From Aporrectodea caliginosa (taxonomy: Eukaryota; Annelida; Clitellata; Crassiclitellata; Lumbricidae): 64,000 nucleotides of DNA. The DNA is taken from the NCBI GenBank assembly GCA_020284085.1, contig JACEVL010000293.1:48501-112500 (forward strand). Reading direction: 5' to 3'. Below, one piece after another: positions 11,269-23,169 of the stretch. The notes beneath the pieces were generated by a model. It had not been told where the DNA came from. It saw only the letters and a list, made by a program, of their open reading frames with translations, and searched no databases. A program made the position numbers and the translations under genes. Position 1 is the stretch's first letter. The number at the start of each line of letters is the position of its first letter.

Positions 11269-11383
11269 AGCCTACCCTGTGCCTTCGCAACGATGTGAGT
11301 GGCAATCTCAACTTTAGCATTTAGATTCTAAATGATAAAGTTGAGATTACCACTCACATCGTTACGAAGGCACAGGGTAGGCT
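11269..11383. repeat. Near-perfect inverted repeat (hairpin)
   Basis: Arms of about 48 nt (AGCCTACCCTGTGCCTTCG... against ...CGAAGGCACAGGGTAGGCT) flank a loop of about 18 nt. Only a few mismatches separate the arms. It lies about 90 nt 3' of the Ig exon (minus sense), inside its downstream intron or 3' region. Confidence 0.9.
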
Positions 11384-11469
11384 AGGTTGTTTTTTTAAAG
11401 AAAAATTTCATTAACATTAACATCAAATTGTTCAATCTATTTTTTAATTGTGATATGTTCGAAACTTAC

Positions 11470-11772
11470 AGCATTCTGTGACACTCTTCTCACTGGTTCC
11501 GTTCGGGAAAGTAAAAATTCCTCTGTAATTTGACGAAGCTTGGTCAAAGTACGTACTGCAGCGATATATGCCATTGGTCTGAACATTATCGTAGATTCGT
11601 GGGCAACTAGTATTGTTATCAGCTCCAATCCATTGGTAGATTGCACTTGGGTAACTAATTGCATTACACAATAGAGTAAATCCGTCATAGTCGCTGGAAC
11701 AGGCACATGTTCCGTTACCACAGCCTTGAACAGGTGTGACAGAAATCCATGTTGATTCACTACGAGGAAACT
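11470..11772 (-). CDS. Ig-like domain exon of the minus-strand SVWC gene
   Basis: A 303-nt exon with acceptor TTTTACAG and donor GCT|GTAAGT, phase 1 at both ends, as is standard for shuffled Ig exons. It begins FPRSESTWISVTPVQGCGNG. GFTLLCNAISYPSAIYQW and TNGIYRC give the Ig hallmarks of first Cys, Trp and YxC. Two further cysteines pairs (GCGNGTCAC, TECC) suggest extra disulfides. It joins in phase to the SVWC end exon at 12407 (CCTCH then E). Being phase 1-1, it can be followed by other phase-1 exons, but none was recognised further left. A role in binding is inference. Confidence 0.75.
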
Positions 11773-12358
11773 CTGTAAAATAAATTTTGAACAAAGATTT
11801 CATATTGCAAAGTAATTCAGCACAATGCAATTTGGAGAGCGAGGATGGTCCAAGTATTAATTTAGATGGCAACTAATTTTGTGATTGGTGAGGTAAATGA
11901 TAGCAACTAAACTTCCTCAGCATGAGTCGTGCTCATTATTATAGTACACAATTCACATAACTTGCACTTATGCCATCGTCTGTAAGTGTTGATAAATAGA
12001 TATCTGCAGAGATGGGTGATGAGTGAATACATGTGTATTGCGTAGGCCAATATAGACAGACAGACAGAATCATAGAAGCACAGAAATACAGATAGGCGGA
12101 TAGGCAGATAGACAAATTGGCAGACAAGCAGAAAGCTGGATGGGGCATTGATATATACTGTTTTCTGTATTGGCGCCATATTGGCCGCCATCTTTGTTTA
12201 AAATGCATTTTTGGGGTGATCCCGTGGTCCGATTTCGAGAAACTTTTAGTATGTTATTCTCCAGACCTTATACACCAGAAAACCACCATAAAACGTTTTC
12301 TTGCAATTTTTTTGGGGTCATGTGGCATATCTATCCGACTAGTAGCCACGTCTCTTAC

Positions 12359-12407
12359 CATGGCAGGTGCAGCATTCCGGATACTCCAGTTCAACATTGG
12401 TTTCACC
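12359..12407 (-). CDS. SVWC module 2, end exon (CCxC)
   Basis: A 49-nt exon, GETNVELEYPECCTCH plus one base. Acceptor is ATTTCAAG and donor CATG|GTAAGA. YPECCTC matches the closing YPxCCxxC of single-VWC (SVWC) domains. It is the counterpart of 17797-17845 (same length and phase) and of 47073-47124 in the plus-strand gene. Confidence 0.85.
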
Positions 12408-12580
12408 CTTGAAATAACATAGACACATTTAATAGATAGGCTAGTTGATAGTTAGCAATTATATATACAGTAAGCGTCATCATTAATATCAGCCGTACTG
12501 AAAAGTAAGTAATTGAGGATGTCACAGACATACTTTATAAATTCTGAGAAAGTTCCCAGACAAAACAAATAGATATAAAA

Positions 12581-12816
12581 TAGGTAATTTAAAGGAAGAA
12601 ATAGCAATCTTAGCCAATCCCAGGTTAAGGGTCTTGCTGGAAATGTGTTCTTAAAGAAAATAATCAGAGTCATAGATATAAAAATAGATATCTCTTATTT
12701 TATAGCAGATTGCGGCATTGCTCGTAATTTAAAGGAAGAAATAGCAATCTTAGCCAATCCCAGGTTAAGGGTCTTGCTGGAAATGTGTTCTTAAAGAAAA
12801 TAATCAGAGTCATAGA
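12581..12816. repeat. Local tandem duplication in the module 2 intron
   Basis: A segment of about 92 nt (12581-12677) is repeated at 12724-12816 with very few changes. Both copies are open on the minus strand (a frame with TFPARPLTWDWL), but no splice signals or family match support an exon. Called an intronic duplication. Confidence 0.8.
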
Positions 12817-13330
12817 ATCTTGAGATGAATAGCAGTTTCCACCAGAGTGTACTTTATTTCTCTGAGGTTTACTAGGTTGGAATTTATCCCAAATTCCAAT
12901 CGTTTTCAAGCCGTTGTTAAGAGACGTATTGATGCAGTTTAAGACAAAATTTGTAATTATGTCGCAAGCAGTAATTTCGGACTGCCGCGTCACACGTACA
13001 GCATAATTATGGTGCGCTTAACAATAAAAATTCCGTATGTGCTTCATATGTCCCACATGTGGGCAAAGGTGTTCAGTGTATGAATCCAGCATGAGAATAT
13101 TTTCACGTGGGCTTTATGTGTCTTTCATGTAACGTTACTGTTGCATATTATGAGGTTCGCGTATTTATAGGTGTATGTGTGTATTTATAAACATGTGTAT
13201 GTTGTGTGTATATGCCTCTGAGCCCTTCATATAAACACCTTCAGTATGTTCATGTAATGGGTGCACTCGGTAAGCAGGTGGATAAAATTAATTCTTGACT
13301 GGAATCAAACTGAACCAATCATCTGCTTAC

Positions 13331-13441
13331 CTCTGCACAGTCACACAAGTGGGGGAAATCTCCATGGAATATGTAGCCATCATAACAGAAGTAACCCATG
13401 CATCTGTCATCTGGATTTGCCCACGAGAGACCTTCAATGCT
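13331..13441 (-). CDS. SVWC module 2, central exon
   Basis: A 111-nt exon in phase 0 at both ends. Acceptor is ACTGTTGCAG and donor GAG|GTAAGC. It encodes SIEGLSWANPDDRCMGYFCY, then DGYIFHGDFPHLCDCAE. The W, C-x4-C and CDC pattern is shared with 21590-21697 and with 44683-44790 on the plus strand. Joined with the 34-nt exon before it and the CCTC exon after it, it makes one cysteine-rich SVWC/VWC-type domain. Confidence 0.85.
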
Positions 13442-13851
13442 CTGCAACAGTTCAAACGAGACATCACCTCTAATTAACAATCGCAAAATTACATTGTAAT
13501 ATTGGATTACGTTATGACGTGTGTACTATGCTGATACCAATGACCTTGTACAAGGATTCAACCTAAAACGTCATAATTCGTATTCAACAGCCTTAGCGAC
13601 TAATAAAGAAAACCGCAAGAGACCTACATGTATCTGTTCCTATCATAACATGTAGGCTAATCTCATTAGGAACACAAACTTCAAGAATTGTGCGTCTCAC
13701 TCCATTAACTATTCTTAGTCATTGTCTTGATTTATAAATTAATTCATTAGTAGGTTCTTCACGATTCCGAAAAACAAATAGTTTCTTTCGCACTTAAGGT
13801 GCATGGGTGATGGATGTGGGCAAAGCAACCTTCAAAAATAAATATACTAAC

Positions 13852-13885
13852 GTGACAGTTGAAAGTGCCATCTGCTTTGCAGTCA
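13852..13885 (-). CDS. SVWC module 2, 34-nt micro-exon
   Basis: Acceptor is TTTTCAG and donor CAC|GTTAGT. It reads (x)DCKADGTFNCH, beginning with the third base of a split codon (phase 2 in, phase 0 out). Length, phase and C-x(5)-TFxC pattern match 22286-22319 and 43646-43679. An upstream exon ending in phase 2 is required but was not found between here and 15544. Confidence 0.8.
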
Positions 13886-13999
13886 CTGAAAACAGAGATG
13901 AAATGGGTAAAATTAGTGCAGTGACATTTAATAAAATATTTGGTTACAACATGAACATCGCACTTTAAAATGGAAATATCAGAATAGGCCTACCTATTT

Positions 14000-15540
14000 C
14001 CATTATTTAAAATTAATAATAATCTTAATTTTACATATTTTGATTCAAAATCTATGGGGCAAGAGCCTTCCCTGCTCCAAAGTGCGGGCGTCCATGCCTT
14101 AACAATAATCACCAAACCTTTTAGTAACTAATTTTAGTAGCTCAGTTATTAAGGTCAGTTCTTCAGATAGTAATCAAAAGCCATCTTCTATATTCAGAGG
14201 AGTTGTTTTACTTAAACAGTTCAGCATGTGGGGACGCGTGTTTGAGCGCATGCGTGATCTGGTCTGACTCTGACATCGGCAACCAGGAAACATAGAGCTA
14301 ACAATGGATCTCAAACAGCGATCTATGCTATGCGTTTGGCTTGTTTCTTTCGTGCACTACTTAAAAGACGCTAACTATTGTCTTGACACAACTACATGTA
14401 GCTTAAGATTGAAATTCAATGACGCAATGCAGCGATCAACAAACAACTACGGATTGAAATTTGTTCTCATTCCTATCTCCTCATACATTTCGGCGCCTAT
14501 TTAAGACATTTGAATCTCGGATTAGCACAGTCCGTACAATGAGACCCGTTGGAATTTAGAGAATGTTGCGCCAAATGAAATTTAGAAATAGAACTGAGAA
14601 ACAAGTTTCATGATCGCGGCGCTTAAAGGACACCTGCCGTCAATTTATATGCATCGCATTTATACTTTAAAACAATACTTCTAAAATTCAACCTAGATTC
14701 TACAGCTCCCATATCATTAATCCTGGCACACGTTCAATCTTACAAACGCCAAATTGAAACAGCATAGACATCACCAAAAGGTGAAATTCGTAATGATCTA
14801 TTGGCATTCTAGGTTGCACAATACATGTACTTATAAAATTCCACCTAGATGTTTCTACAGCCCCCATACCATGAATGTTCTGTGATTGTAATGATAAAGT
14901 TACCATTCACTCCTGTCATTGTGAGCTACTTGAACTCTCTGACGTGTGTTAATCCACGGTCCGCTCTATCACCAACCTTCTATCGTCAACGTTATCTTCC
15001 CATCATCTCACTTCGTGGTTTGTATCGAAGCACCGAGCGATGCGCAGAACAATTTAATCGAGTTGCTAAAGAGAACAGAGCAGGGTAAAGACGTGTGTAA
15101 AAAGATTGGACTCGAGAGAAAGAATCACTCCCTCCGCCAGGACTGGATACAATACCACAGAGAACGCATGCATGACGCTCGTAACTAAAAGAAACCTCCG
15201 AATTGTTATGTAAACACGTCTTAGACCTTTGTGCAAGTTGCACCATAATTCACAAGCACAGGCCGATGGTGCACCAAAAGCAAACCGTAAGCAAGTCATA
15301 CCCAAAATAGTCTGTTCCGTAGCGCGTTATGTGTGTACATCAGCGATCACGGGATCAACCTTAACGGACTCCTTTAACATTGCTGTGCACATTGCAGCGT
15401 CTCTGATTCATATTAACTGACATTGCGCAGCTGATCATATAAATAAATAACTGTTCAATCGTAATCTGTAACACTCGATTTGAAATGTTTCAACTTTCAA
15501 GTGTTGTGCGTTTAAGCTAAGACGAAACCCATGCATAACA
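14000..15540. other. Intron of the minus-strand gene; one exon missing
   Basis: By phase, a VWC-opening exon like 23170-23425 should lie here, because 15544 leaves phase 1 and 13885 needs phase 2. A GGCGTTTGTAAGA word near 14745 (minus) resembles the end of that exon but no homologous frame leads into it. A plus-strand open frame at 14946-15188 ends HRERMHDARN-stop and has no known family. Two copies of a short segment lie at 14680 and 14830. Confidence 0.4.
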
Positions 15541-15543
15541 TAC

Positions 15544-15570
15544 GTGTCGGTGTTGTTCCCGTTGGCGTAA
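15544..15570 (-). CDS. Thr/Pro mini-exon (TPTGTTPT)
   Basis: A 27-nt exon, phase 1-1, with acceptor TTATTTACAG and donor ACAC|GTATGT. It encodes (V)TPTGTTPT, likely an O-glycosylated linker. The intron upstream of its acceptor matches the other mini-exon introns (an ACGAGT/ACGAAT-like word and a GATCYAYGTGGTT block). Confidence 0.65.
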
Positions 15571-16281
15571 CTGTAAATAACATACAAGAAACGGACGAAA
15601 ATGTAAATATTTTATATATTTGTATAAATATTTAAACGATTGTATAATGACAATTCATTAGATTCTTGCAAGTAATCACGAAGGATAGATCTACGTGGTT
15701 TATGATAAGCGACCATCTTCCTTCACAGATTCTGCTGCTATGGAAGTTCTGCGTCCAGGTAGGATATCACATCGGAATGTATGCAATATTATACGGCATT
15801 GTTACTACGCTTCGTCAATGCAAAACATATGAATAATTCATTCCCTTATAAGGTACATTGGCAAAGACATCTTATGATCACCAAAACCACACTGTGATAT
15901 GCAAGTTCTACATCCTGCTCATGTACTTAGAAAGTAGTATCATGTAGAAGATTGGTTCTATTAGTTATGTTTTTAAATAAATTTTCATGGTTTCAGGAAT
16001 GTGGTTACAATAATAAATTACAGTTGACAACTTCGATAGAGCCGACGTATAATACACAAGGCTACAACCAAAGGCGCATCGAAAGAAAGCTGTTCCTGTG
16101 CAAGTCGTTTACTTATCCGATATATGTTCACTACTTTTGCACATAATCATTGCAATAGAAGTAACCAGTAGGAACTCCATCGTTATCATGTAAGATCTGA
16201 GACAGAAATTGCAAAGGATAGAAAATGCCAAGTTTGTTTTACAATCAAGCTTACAAGGAACTCCATTTCTAAAAAAATTAC

Positions 16282-16305
16282 CTGTAGGTGTTGTTCCCGT
16301 TGTGG
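16282..16305 (-). CDS. Thr/Pro mini-exon (TTGTTPTG)
   Basis: A 24-nt exon, phase 1-1, with acceptor TTACTTACAG and donor ACAG|GTAATT. It reads (S)TTGTTPTG. It keeps phase with the longer linker exon at 16975 and with the mini-exon at 15570. Confidence 0.65.
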
Positions 16306-16974
16306 CTGTAAGTAAAGCAAGAACCTGGTGAATATTTAGACGAATATTCATCTTTATTTTAATAATTAACACTATTTACAATGAATGGATCCACGCGGTT
16401 CAAAAAGCGAATAACTTCCTCGGCCAAGTCTGCTTCTATCCGTTGCATCCATTTATGTATGTCAAATTTAAAAACGTTACTTCATTGTGGCTTTCGCATA
16501 TGCTGTCATCCTGGCAAGAAAGATCTATTGCAATTCAAACTAGATAAGTAAAATTTGTACGCTTATACAAACAATTACACACTCATGTCTTAACTAACGC
16601 CTCACTTCGTAATTCAAGACATGTATGCATGCGTAATAACTTACACACAAAGAAACGTTAATACATACACAAATAATAAAAACTTTTGCACGCAAGCATG
16701 CATACATAATTATGAAAACAGATTCATGGACACATACATATATACGTGCATACATGCATATTTAATCATAGAAATATATGCAACAATGCATACGACAAAA
16801 TACTTTGCAAAGTCATATTCTAAAGTTCTATTACAAACGTAACGACATAAACAATTAAACATACCTACAAGGATGTAGGCCTATTAATGCATGCACACAA
16901 TGATACATATGCAGACTCATACATACACACATATATCGTTACATTCGTGCACACATAGGTACAGATATACATAC

Positions 16975-17115
16975 ATATGGAGGTTGAAGGAGTTCCTGTC
17001 TGGGTTGTTCCCGTTGGCGTTTGGGTTGGTGTTGCAGTTGTTGGAGTTGGTGTTGCAGTTGTTCCAGTTGGCGTTTGAGTTGGCGTTGCAGTTGTTGGAG
17101 TTGGTGTTGGTATTT
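16975..17115 (-). CDS. Thr/Pro-rich linker exon
   Basis: About 141 nt. Acceptor is GTCAACAG, and the likely donor ATAT|GTATGT would leave phase 1; the donor is less certain than others here. It encodes repeats of TATPTQTPTGTT and TATPTPT, ending TGTPSTS. Composition is that of a mucin-like O-glycosylated stalk. It follows the end exon of SVWC module 1 in phase. Confidence 0.65.
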
Positions 17116-17149
17116 CTGTTGACATTGCAATTGACAAAGTCTGTGTTTC

Positions 17150-17310
17150 GTTTGAATGATCATCATCATAATCATCTTCGTCATTCTCGCCATAATCATA
17201 GTCATCATCCTCATCATGATCATCATAATTGTCATCTTCATCATCATCATCATCATTATCGTCATCGTCATCATCAACGTCATCATCGTTGCCATCGTCA
17301 TCGTGCGATC
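17150..17310. repeat. (ATC)n-rich imperfect microsatellite
   Basis: CATCAT, CATCGTCATC and similar units lie just upstream, on the minus strand, of the Thr/Pro exon. The His-, Met- and Ile-rich frames across it are not genes. Confidence 0.9.
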
Positions 17311-17796
17311 ATTATCTACACTGTCCGCTCATGGAGTCCATCCACTGACTACGACGTATGTGAATTAGTGACCAATTGTCAGATTCAATGTTTTCTTATA
17401 ATTTCGTTCTAATTCCATCATGCCCTCGTTTATGAATTGCATTCCTGATCACCTTTTGCCAGTTCACTGTTATTAAACGAACCATAATACTTATCTGATC
17501 TCCCACCATTCATGTGAACATACAGTCGGATACAGTGGCGCTATATAAATTGCGATTACATTAACAATAAAAAATGACAACACGTTAATCATTTAATCTG
17601 TTAACTGTAACATCATTATTATAGAAATCATTAGATTAGAATAAATCCTATTTCTGAATGCCAACTGTAATGTTAGCTGCTTTTGTCCTAAGGACATCAG
17701 ATTCTTCCAGTTTGGATCAGCATATTGTCTACGGATCTAACTGAGGCAGTTACGGGATTTGATGTATCATACAGTGGTAGTAATCACGTCTCTTAC

Positions 17797-17845
17797 CTTT
17801 GCACGTGCAGCATTGTGGAGCCGGTAGTTCAACATTTTCATAACC
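17797..17845 (-). CDS. SVWC module 1, end exon (CCxC)
   Basis: A 49-nt exon, GYENVELPAPQCCTCK plus one base. Acceptor is TTTCAAG and donor AAAG|GTAAGA. It is the same length and phase as 12359-12407, and the introns on its right share homology with those of module 2. Confidence 0.85.
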
Positions 17846-17984
17846 CTTGAAACAATATGAACACATTTAGTGAATAATTAGCAATTATGCAGGAGGATTG
17901 CCATTAATATCAGTCGTACTGAAATAAGTAAGTAATTCAGGAAGTCGCAGAAATACTGCAGAAAGTTCCTAGATAATAGGTTTG

Positions 17985-18150
17985 TCTCACTCATTCAAGC
18001 CGAAACATTGCGCTTGATGCCTCGCAGCAATTTGCCTGCTTACTGCCGCCTTCTCAAGTCTTCTCTGTTTAGCCGTGGCTGGGCTGGGAGCGCCTCTGAG
18101 TAGGTTCCTTGAAGGGGCGCTATATAAATGCTCGGAATGAATGAATGAAT
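17985..18150 (+). mobile_element. Short LINE 3' end
   Basis: LPRSNLPAYCRLLKSSLFSR is the last coding stretch of an L2/CR1-like LINE. The shared tail GAGCGCCTCTGAGTAGG, GGGGCGCTATATAAATGC and (GAAT)n follow. The insertion lies in an intron of the minus-strand gene. Confidence 0.8.
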
Positions 18151-18216
18151 TGTAATTTGCTGGGATAGACTAAGTGTAATTAAATTATGCTATCAAACTG
18201 AATTTTTCACTTTCAT

Positions 18217-18292
18217 TGTCCAATTCAGGTGTAATATTTTCTATAGAATACAATTGAAATGTATTGTTTTTGGAATAACTGAATTGGACAAT
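18217..18292. repeat. Short inverted repeat
   Basis: TCATTGTCCAATTCAG and its reverse complement CTGAATTGGACAATGA flank about 45 nt. It lies at the junction with the LINE fragment that follows. Confidence 0.8.
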
Positions 18293-18560
18293 GAAGATGA
18301 CAAATGCAGGGTTCCGAAGAAGACTGAATACAACGGAAGATCTAATGCGAACAATGATGAGAAGGCAATTGAGTCAATTATTTTGGGCATTATGTACAAT
18401 GTTAGACGACAATCTAAAATTTAAAAAATGTGATGATAGGATTATAGATGGAAATTGGCGACGAGGAAACCTAACAGGGAGTGGATGGATGATATCAAGG
18501 ATTGTTGCGGAAAAGATCGCCACAGCTGGAGAATAGCAGAGCAGGATAGGAGACTGTTAA
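18285..18560 (+). mobile_element. LINE C-terminal relic
   Basis: Across frame shifts the segment resembles the end of the LINE at 10265: a GxxxRRxWMDDI-like stretch followed by HSWRIAEQDRR. It is truncated at both ends and dead. Confidence 0.55.
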
Positions 18561-18824
18561 ACTAATGATGAAGAGCGCATTTGGATACCAACGGGCCTTC
18601 GGGCCGTGGCTTGTGATGATGTTCGTGATCCTTGCTTTAAACTTATTCTTAAATAAATGAGAATAAAAGAAACACTGAGATGAACAGCAGTTTCCAATAC
18701 CAATTGATTGTTTTCAATTTAAGTTTGACTCGTTTTGAATTTTCTATTGTAACGTGTCGCATTGGAATGGTTCCATAAATGCTGTTATTTTTCGCAGACA
18801 GCGATTCCCACCTGCTACATATTA

Positions 18825-18855
18825 TCATAATAATAATAATAATAATAATAATGTA
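18825..18855. repeat. (ATA)n microsatellite
   Basis: About ten ATA/AAT units, within the intron of SVWC module 1. Confidence 0.9.
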
Positions 18856-20239
18856 GAACATAATTATGATGCCTATTTAATAAAATTTCATATGTCCCAT
18901 ATGTGGTCAAAATTATATGTGAAGCCAACATGAAATGTTTTCGTGTGAGCTTTAAACGCCGTTCAAATTACGTTTGAGGTTGAGTTACTGTTAGTTTTGG
19001 ACCAGTTACCTATTCTTTTTGACAGCATAACGCCGTGAGAAAACCAGCAAACCCTTAAAGATGCAAATGCTTATCTTATGGATGTATAAATGAATGTATG
19101 TAACTATGTATGTATACACGTGTGTATTTATGTGTGCATGAGTATATGCATTAGGGTGGGGCAAAAAGTAACGAAAATTCGAATTCAGTTTCCGGACAAA
19201 CGTAAATCAGAGGTCTATGTTAAATGCAATATTGAACCAAAATTGGATTTCTCATATATATCACCGTTTTCTAGCAACTTTGTCTGAAACACAAGCCCAA
19301 AACGCAATATGTTGTAAAATGAAAGCTGGTGTTACATCAGCCGGTTTAATGGTTATGACTTTTAAATTTAGAACCCAAAGTCAGAGCTACAAACAACAAT
19401 GAGTAATAAAAAATGAAAAACATCCGGCACAGTGCTGTAGTGTAAGTGTTTTAACTTAGTTCAGAAAATCAGCTTTAGTTTCTATAGTTGGCAAGTCCAA
19501 TCTTGATTTCTTCATTTGCATGATATCACCGTGACGTGAGTCATGTCCATAACTCTGCCACAGACTGCAGAAACGTCTTTGATAATTCTCTCCACATCTT
19601 GCTAATGACACGGATAGTGAGGTAGAACTACTCGTTCATTGCTGCCAACAGCTTTCGACGTGATGTCTTGCAGGTGTGGAGGTGCGTCGAAGTCGCATTT
19701 TTCGCAGTCAGCCATATTTATGTACGAATCAGATGTAAATTTAACTGCAATAGTGTTCTTGTCAAAGCAACGAATTGCATCACTGGAGTGAGTATTTCTA
19801 GCCATTAGATTTTTCTCACATGAAAATTTCCCTATTATATTCATCTTCATCGCCAACGGCTGCCAACAAGATATTCTCAGGATAGTAAAGTAGCTGTTGT
19901 TCTGAAGTAGGTCTACTGGAGTGATGACAGCTTGATAAATTTTGTCAAGTTTCTCGTACAATTATAGCATGAAGAAGAAATTCTTTGCTCCATCCTGGCA
20001 CGATCGATGAGGTTTGATATTAAACCATGATGGTGCATAGAAATTCAGCATGAAATTTACAAAGCATTGCAGATTATAGGAAGACCATTCTTGGCAAGCA
20101 TACAACCTAAACGGTTGGCTTTAGTTAGCCATCTGGCATGACTGAGTGCACCTGGTTGAGCTGTCTGTAAGTAGGAGATGTGATTCTCGCTAGCATTGTA
20201 GCCACATTGAATCAGCAGACATATTTTAAGCAAGCATCT

Positions 20240-20424
<185 letters not shown>

Positions 20425-20994
20425 GTAGGCCTACAACTGATCTTTACTTAGGTCATTCATAATCGTATCTTCAAGTTCAGCAACACAACCTGAAACAGGA
20501 GAAAATTCAATGATTGGTTTCTGTTGTGAGTCAAATTCCAACATGTCTGAAATCTGCCATTGTGCAGTTCTTGGACCAGTGGTCTTCCCATCAACGACTT
20601 CCATTAGCTTTTTCTGAATCAATTCGTTAGCATGCATTAAACAAATTAACCACTGAAGAGCAGAAGAGATTTCCTGAGATGAAGTTCAATGTTTCGGATT
20701 ACTCCATTGCTTCAACCGGTATTCACAGCTGTTCCATCACAAACGGGTGCTCGTAACGTTGGTTCTGATCTACTATCTCTAATCATGGACAAAATCTCTC
20801 TTGAAATATCTGCAGGCTTTCCTGATGCAGCAACAAGATGTTCAACATAACTTCAGCTAGGGATGCATACCAGAACACAGTGTTCGTTGATTTTTCGATG
20901 AGTGTGCCCTGCAGGGCCAGTACAATGTGTAACTGTGTGTGTGTATTGTCTAACGTGTGTATTAATGTGATTGTGTATGTATGTATGTATGAGC

Positions 20995-21207
20995 ACTTGT
21001 TATAGCGCCCTTCAAGATTTCTACTCAGAGGCGCTCCCGACTACAGCGCGGACACTGAACTGGAGTTTCACGCCGAAGCGCATGAGCAATTGCGAGTGAA
21101 CGAACGTGTCCAGGGTTCCTACGCGACGGCTTGAGGTGAATTAGAACCCGGAACCCTCGGGCTGCAAGGCACCGAACATACCCCTACACCACTGCGCCCT
21201 ACAATAG
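20995..21207 (-). mobile_element. tRNA-derived SINE sharing the LINE 3' tail
   Basis: Read on the minus strand it has an A-box-like GTGTAGGGGTATG and a damaged B box, then a body with the ACCCTGG and CGCTTCGGCGTGAAACTCC words seen in the copies at 35880 and 53268, then GGGAGCGCCTCTGAGTAG. The last block is the same tail that ends the LINEs. Confidence 0.8.
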
Positions 21208-21589
21208 GCCTATAATATAGTGTAATATATTATAGTAGCAATTAATGAGTTTCCATGACCCCATTGTAATAATATTAATAAATGTGTATTAATTTATAAT
21301 GAAATATATTACGTCACACATCTTTTAAAGTTGCGACCCTTAGACAGGATACGAAATATGAAAATGAATTATTTCATTAACCAGTAGATGAGGGAGCTTC
21401 TATTTATTATTGTCTGGCTGAGGCAACCGCGATTTTCCCCACCCTAATATGCATATGTATGTATGAATGCAATGCTGTGCATGCGTCTGAACACTGATAT
21501 AGCGCTTTTAGATTCATGTCATGAGAACGCTCAGTGCATCGGTGGATGAATTCTAATTTGGAATCAAATTGAATTAATCATGCACTTAC

Positions 21590-21697
21590 TTCTGGACAAT
21601 CACACCAGTGGGGCATAGATCCAGGGAAAACGTGGCCATCATAGCAGGTGTAATGCACGCACCTATCCTCTGGATTTGACCACGAGCCTTCAATGCT
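21590..21697 (-). CDS. SVWC module 1, central exon
   Basis: 108 nt in phase 0 at both ends. Acceptor is ACTGTTACAG and donor GAA|GTAAGT. It encodes SIEGSWSNPEDRCVHYTCYD, then GHVFPGSMPHWCDCPE. It is clearly homologous to 13331-13441 and has the same length as the plus-strand exon at 44683-44790. Function of the module is unknown. SVWC domains are known from arthropod secreted immune peptides and mucin-like proteins, but no such role can be claimed here. Confidence 0.87.
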
Positions 21698-22285
21698 CTG
21701 TAACAGTTCAATCGAATTATACAATCTCTTATAATTTGCAATAATTACATTCATATGTCGAATTGCCCTATATTTGTATAACGTATGCATTGTACTGATA
21801 TTATATTAACCTGACAATAACCTTTTGAAGGAAAGTGACATTTACGAATTAATAATAGAAACGATCAGAAATGTCATGAAGACTTCCATGAAGTGAAACT
21901 TTGCGGTCACGCCAATATGGCTCAGTTCCTTTCCATAGGTGGTAATGTTAGAATCCTATACGTTACGAAGATCGTAATAAAATGGACTCATTTCGCATTT
22001 TTCACATTCTTTTCAACGGTCTTAGGACGGGCAAACATCTAGTATTAGTAAGTAAGTAAGGAAACGGCAGTGCATAAATCTGTTGTTATCCAAATCTGCA
22101 TCGCCATTAGGAATCCACAAATAAAACTGCGCGTTGCTCCAATAGTTGACATTTGCACTTTGTTATAATTGATCATTATTGGTAAGCGATACGCGCTTAT
22201 TGTTTCCTTCAAGATCACAGTTTCTGCCGTACATTGGTTAAACAGATCATTATGTTGAAAAGGTACTTTGCAAAACAATACTAAC

Positions 22286-22319
22286 GTGACAGGTGAACAT
22301 GCTGTCGTCGGTGCAGTTA
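22286..22319 (-). CDS. SVWC module 1, 34-nt micro-exon
   Basis: Acceptor is CTTTTCAG and donor CAC|GTTAGT. It reads (x)NCTDDSMFTCH, phase 2 in and 0 out. It completes the Cys codon split at the end of 23170-23425 (TG plus T). Confidence 0.85.
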
Positions 22320-23169
22320 CTGAAAAGAAAAGGTTTTGGTTAAAAGGTAGCAGCTGAAATCGGTGAAATTGGTAATGCACTGAAAATAAAGTATATGGCC
22401 ACAACGTTACCATTGCAACTTAAATATGATGCATCGACACTAGTAAAAGATCTCCTAACGTAGACTATCACTTTCCTAACCTCCAGTTTTCTATGAAACA
22501 TTTGGGGTGCAGTTCGTTTCAAACTCAATATAAATAGCGGTCTTAAAATAAACCGACCGTCATTGCTTCCTAGCGTTCAGTTCCTTCTCAACTCAAAGGG
22601 TTACTTAACTCATTACTTTCTGTCCGGTAGATTTACTTGAAAAATTAGAAAAATAGTATTTATTATTTTGGAACGAAATTACAAGTTCTTGGAAAGTAGT
22701 TTCGTGATCACAGTTAGTTTAAAATAACGATAGTAAATTTTTCATTAGCAATGATAATCTATATTGAGTTGTAGCCTACGTTTTTAAACTTAGTTTTGTT
22801 GCTTTCATAAAACTGAGTTTATGTCGTAACTTTAGAGCCCAGAAGCCCTGGATTCAGAAAAGTTCTATTAACAAAACTATGACCGATGCATAAAGATATT
22901 GACGGATGATCTAGTTAATTACAGGTTAAAGGTTTCTAGAAAGAAATGAACAAGTGACTGAGCAACCAATCGACTGAAGGTTACGAACACGGCATAGACA
23001 AAGGAACCTAAATAAGCCGCCCTGTGGCTTCCACAAGGAATGCCTCGAAAGCATAGGCGGCAAAGACACATAGAAACAGAATGACAGAGGGCGGTAGGAG
23101 CAGACAGACATATAAACTCACTCAGATATATAAGGAGACGCAAATATACGCTGTTAGATGATATCTTAC

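Noticed and set aside
12160..12200. GCCATATTGGCCGCCATCTTTG, like the unit of the satellite at 52-56 kb
   Set aside because: The match is only about 25 nt and could be chance or an old fragment; too short to call.
14946..15188. Open frame ending KIGLERKNHSLRQDWIQYHR-type sequence
   Set aside because: The charged, coding-like composition is notable, but I recognise no family, the upstream part is not coding-like, and it lies antisense in an intron. Not called as a gene.
18649..18861. Possible exon homologous to the open frame at 12700-12993
   Set aside because: DNA similarity exists, but the frames differ and no splice signals fit; it is shared intron sequence from the module duplication.
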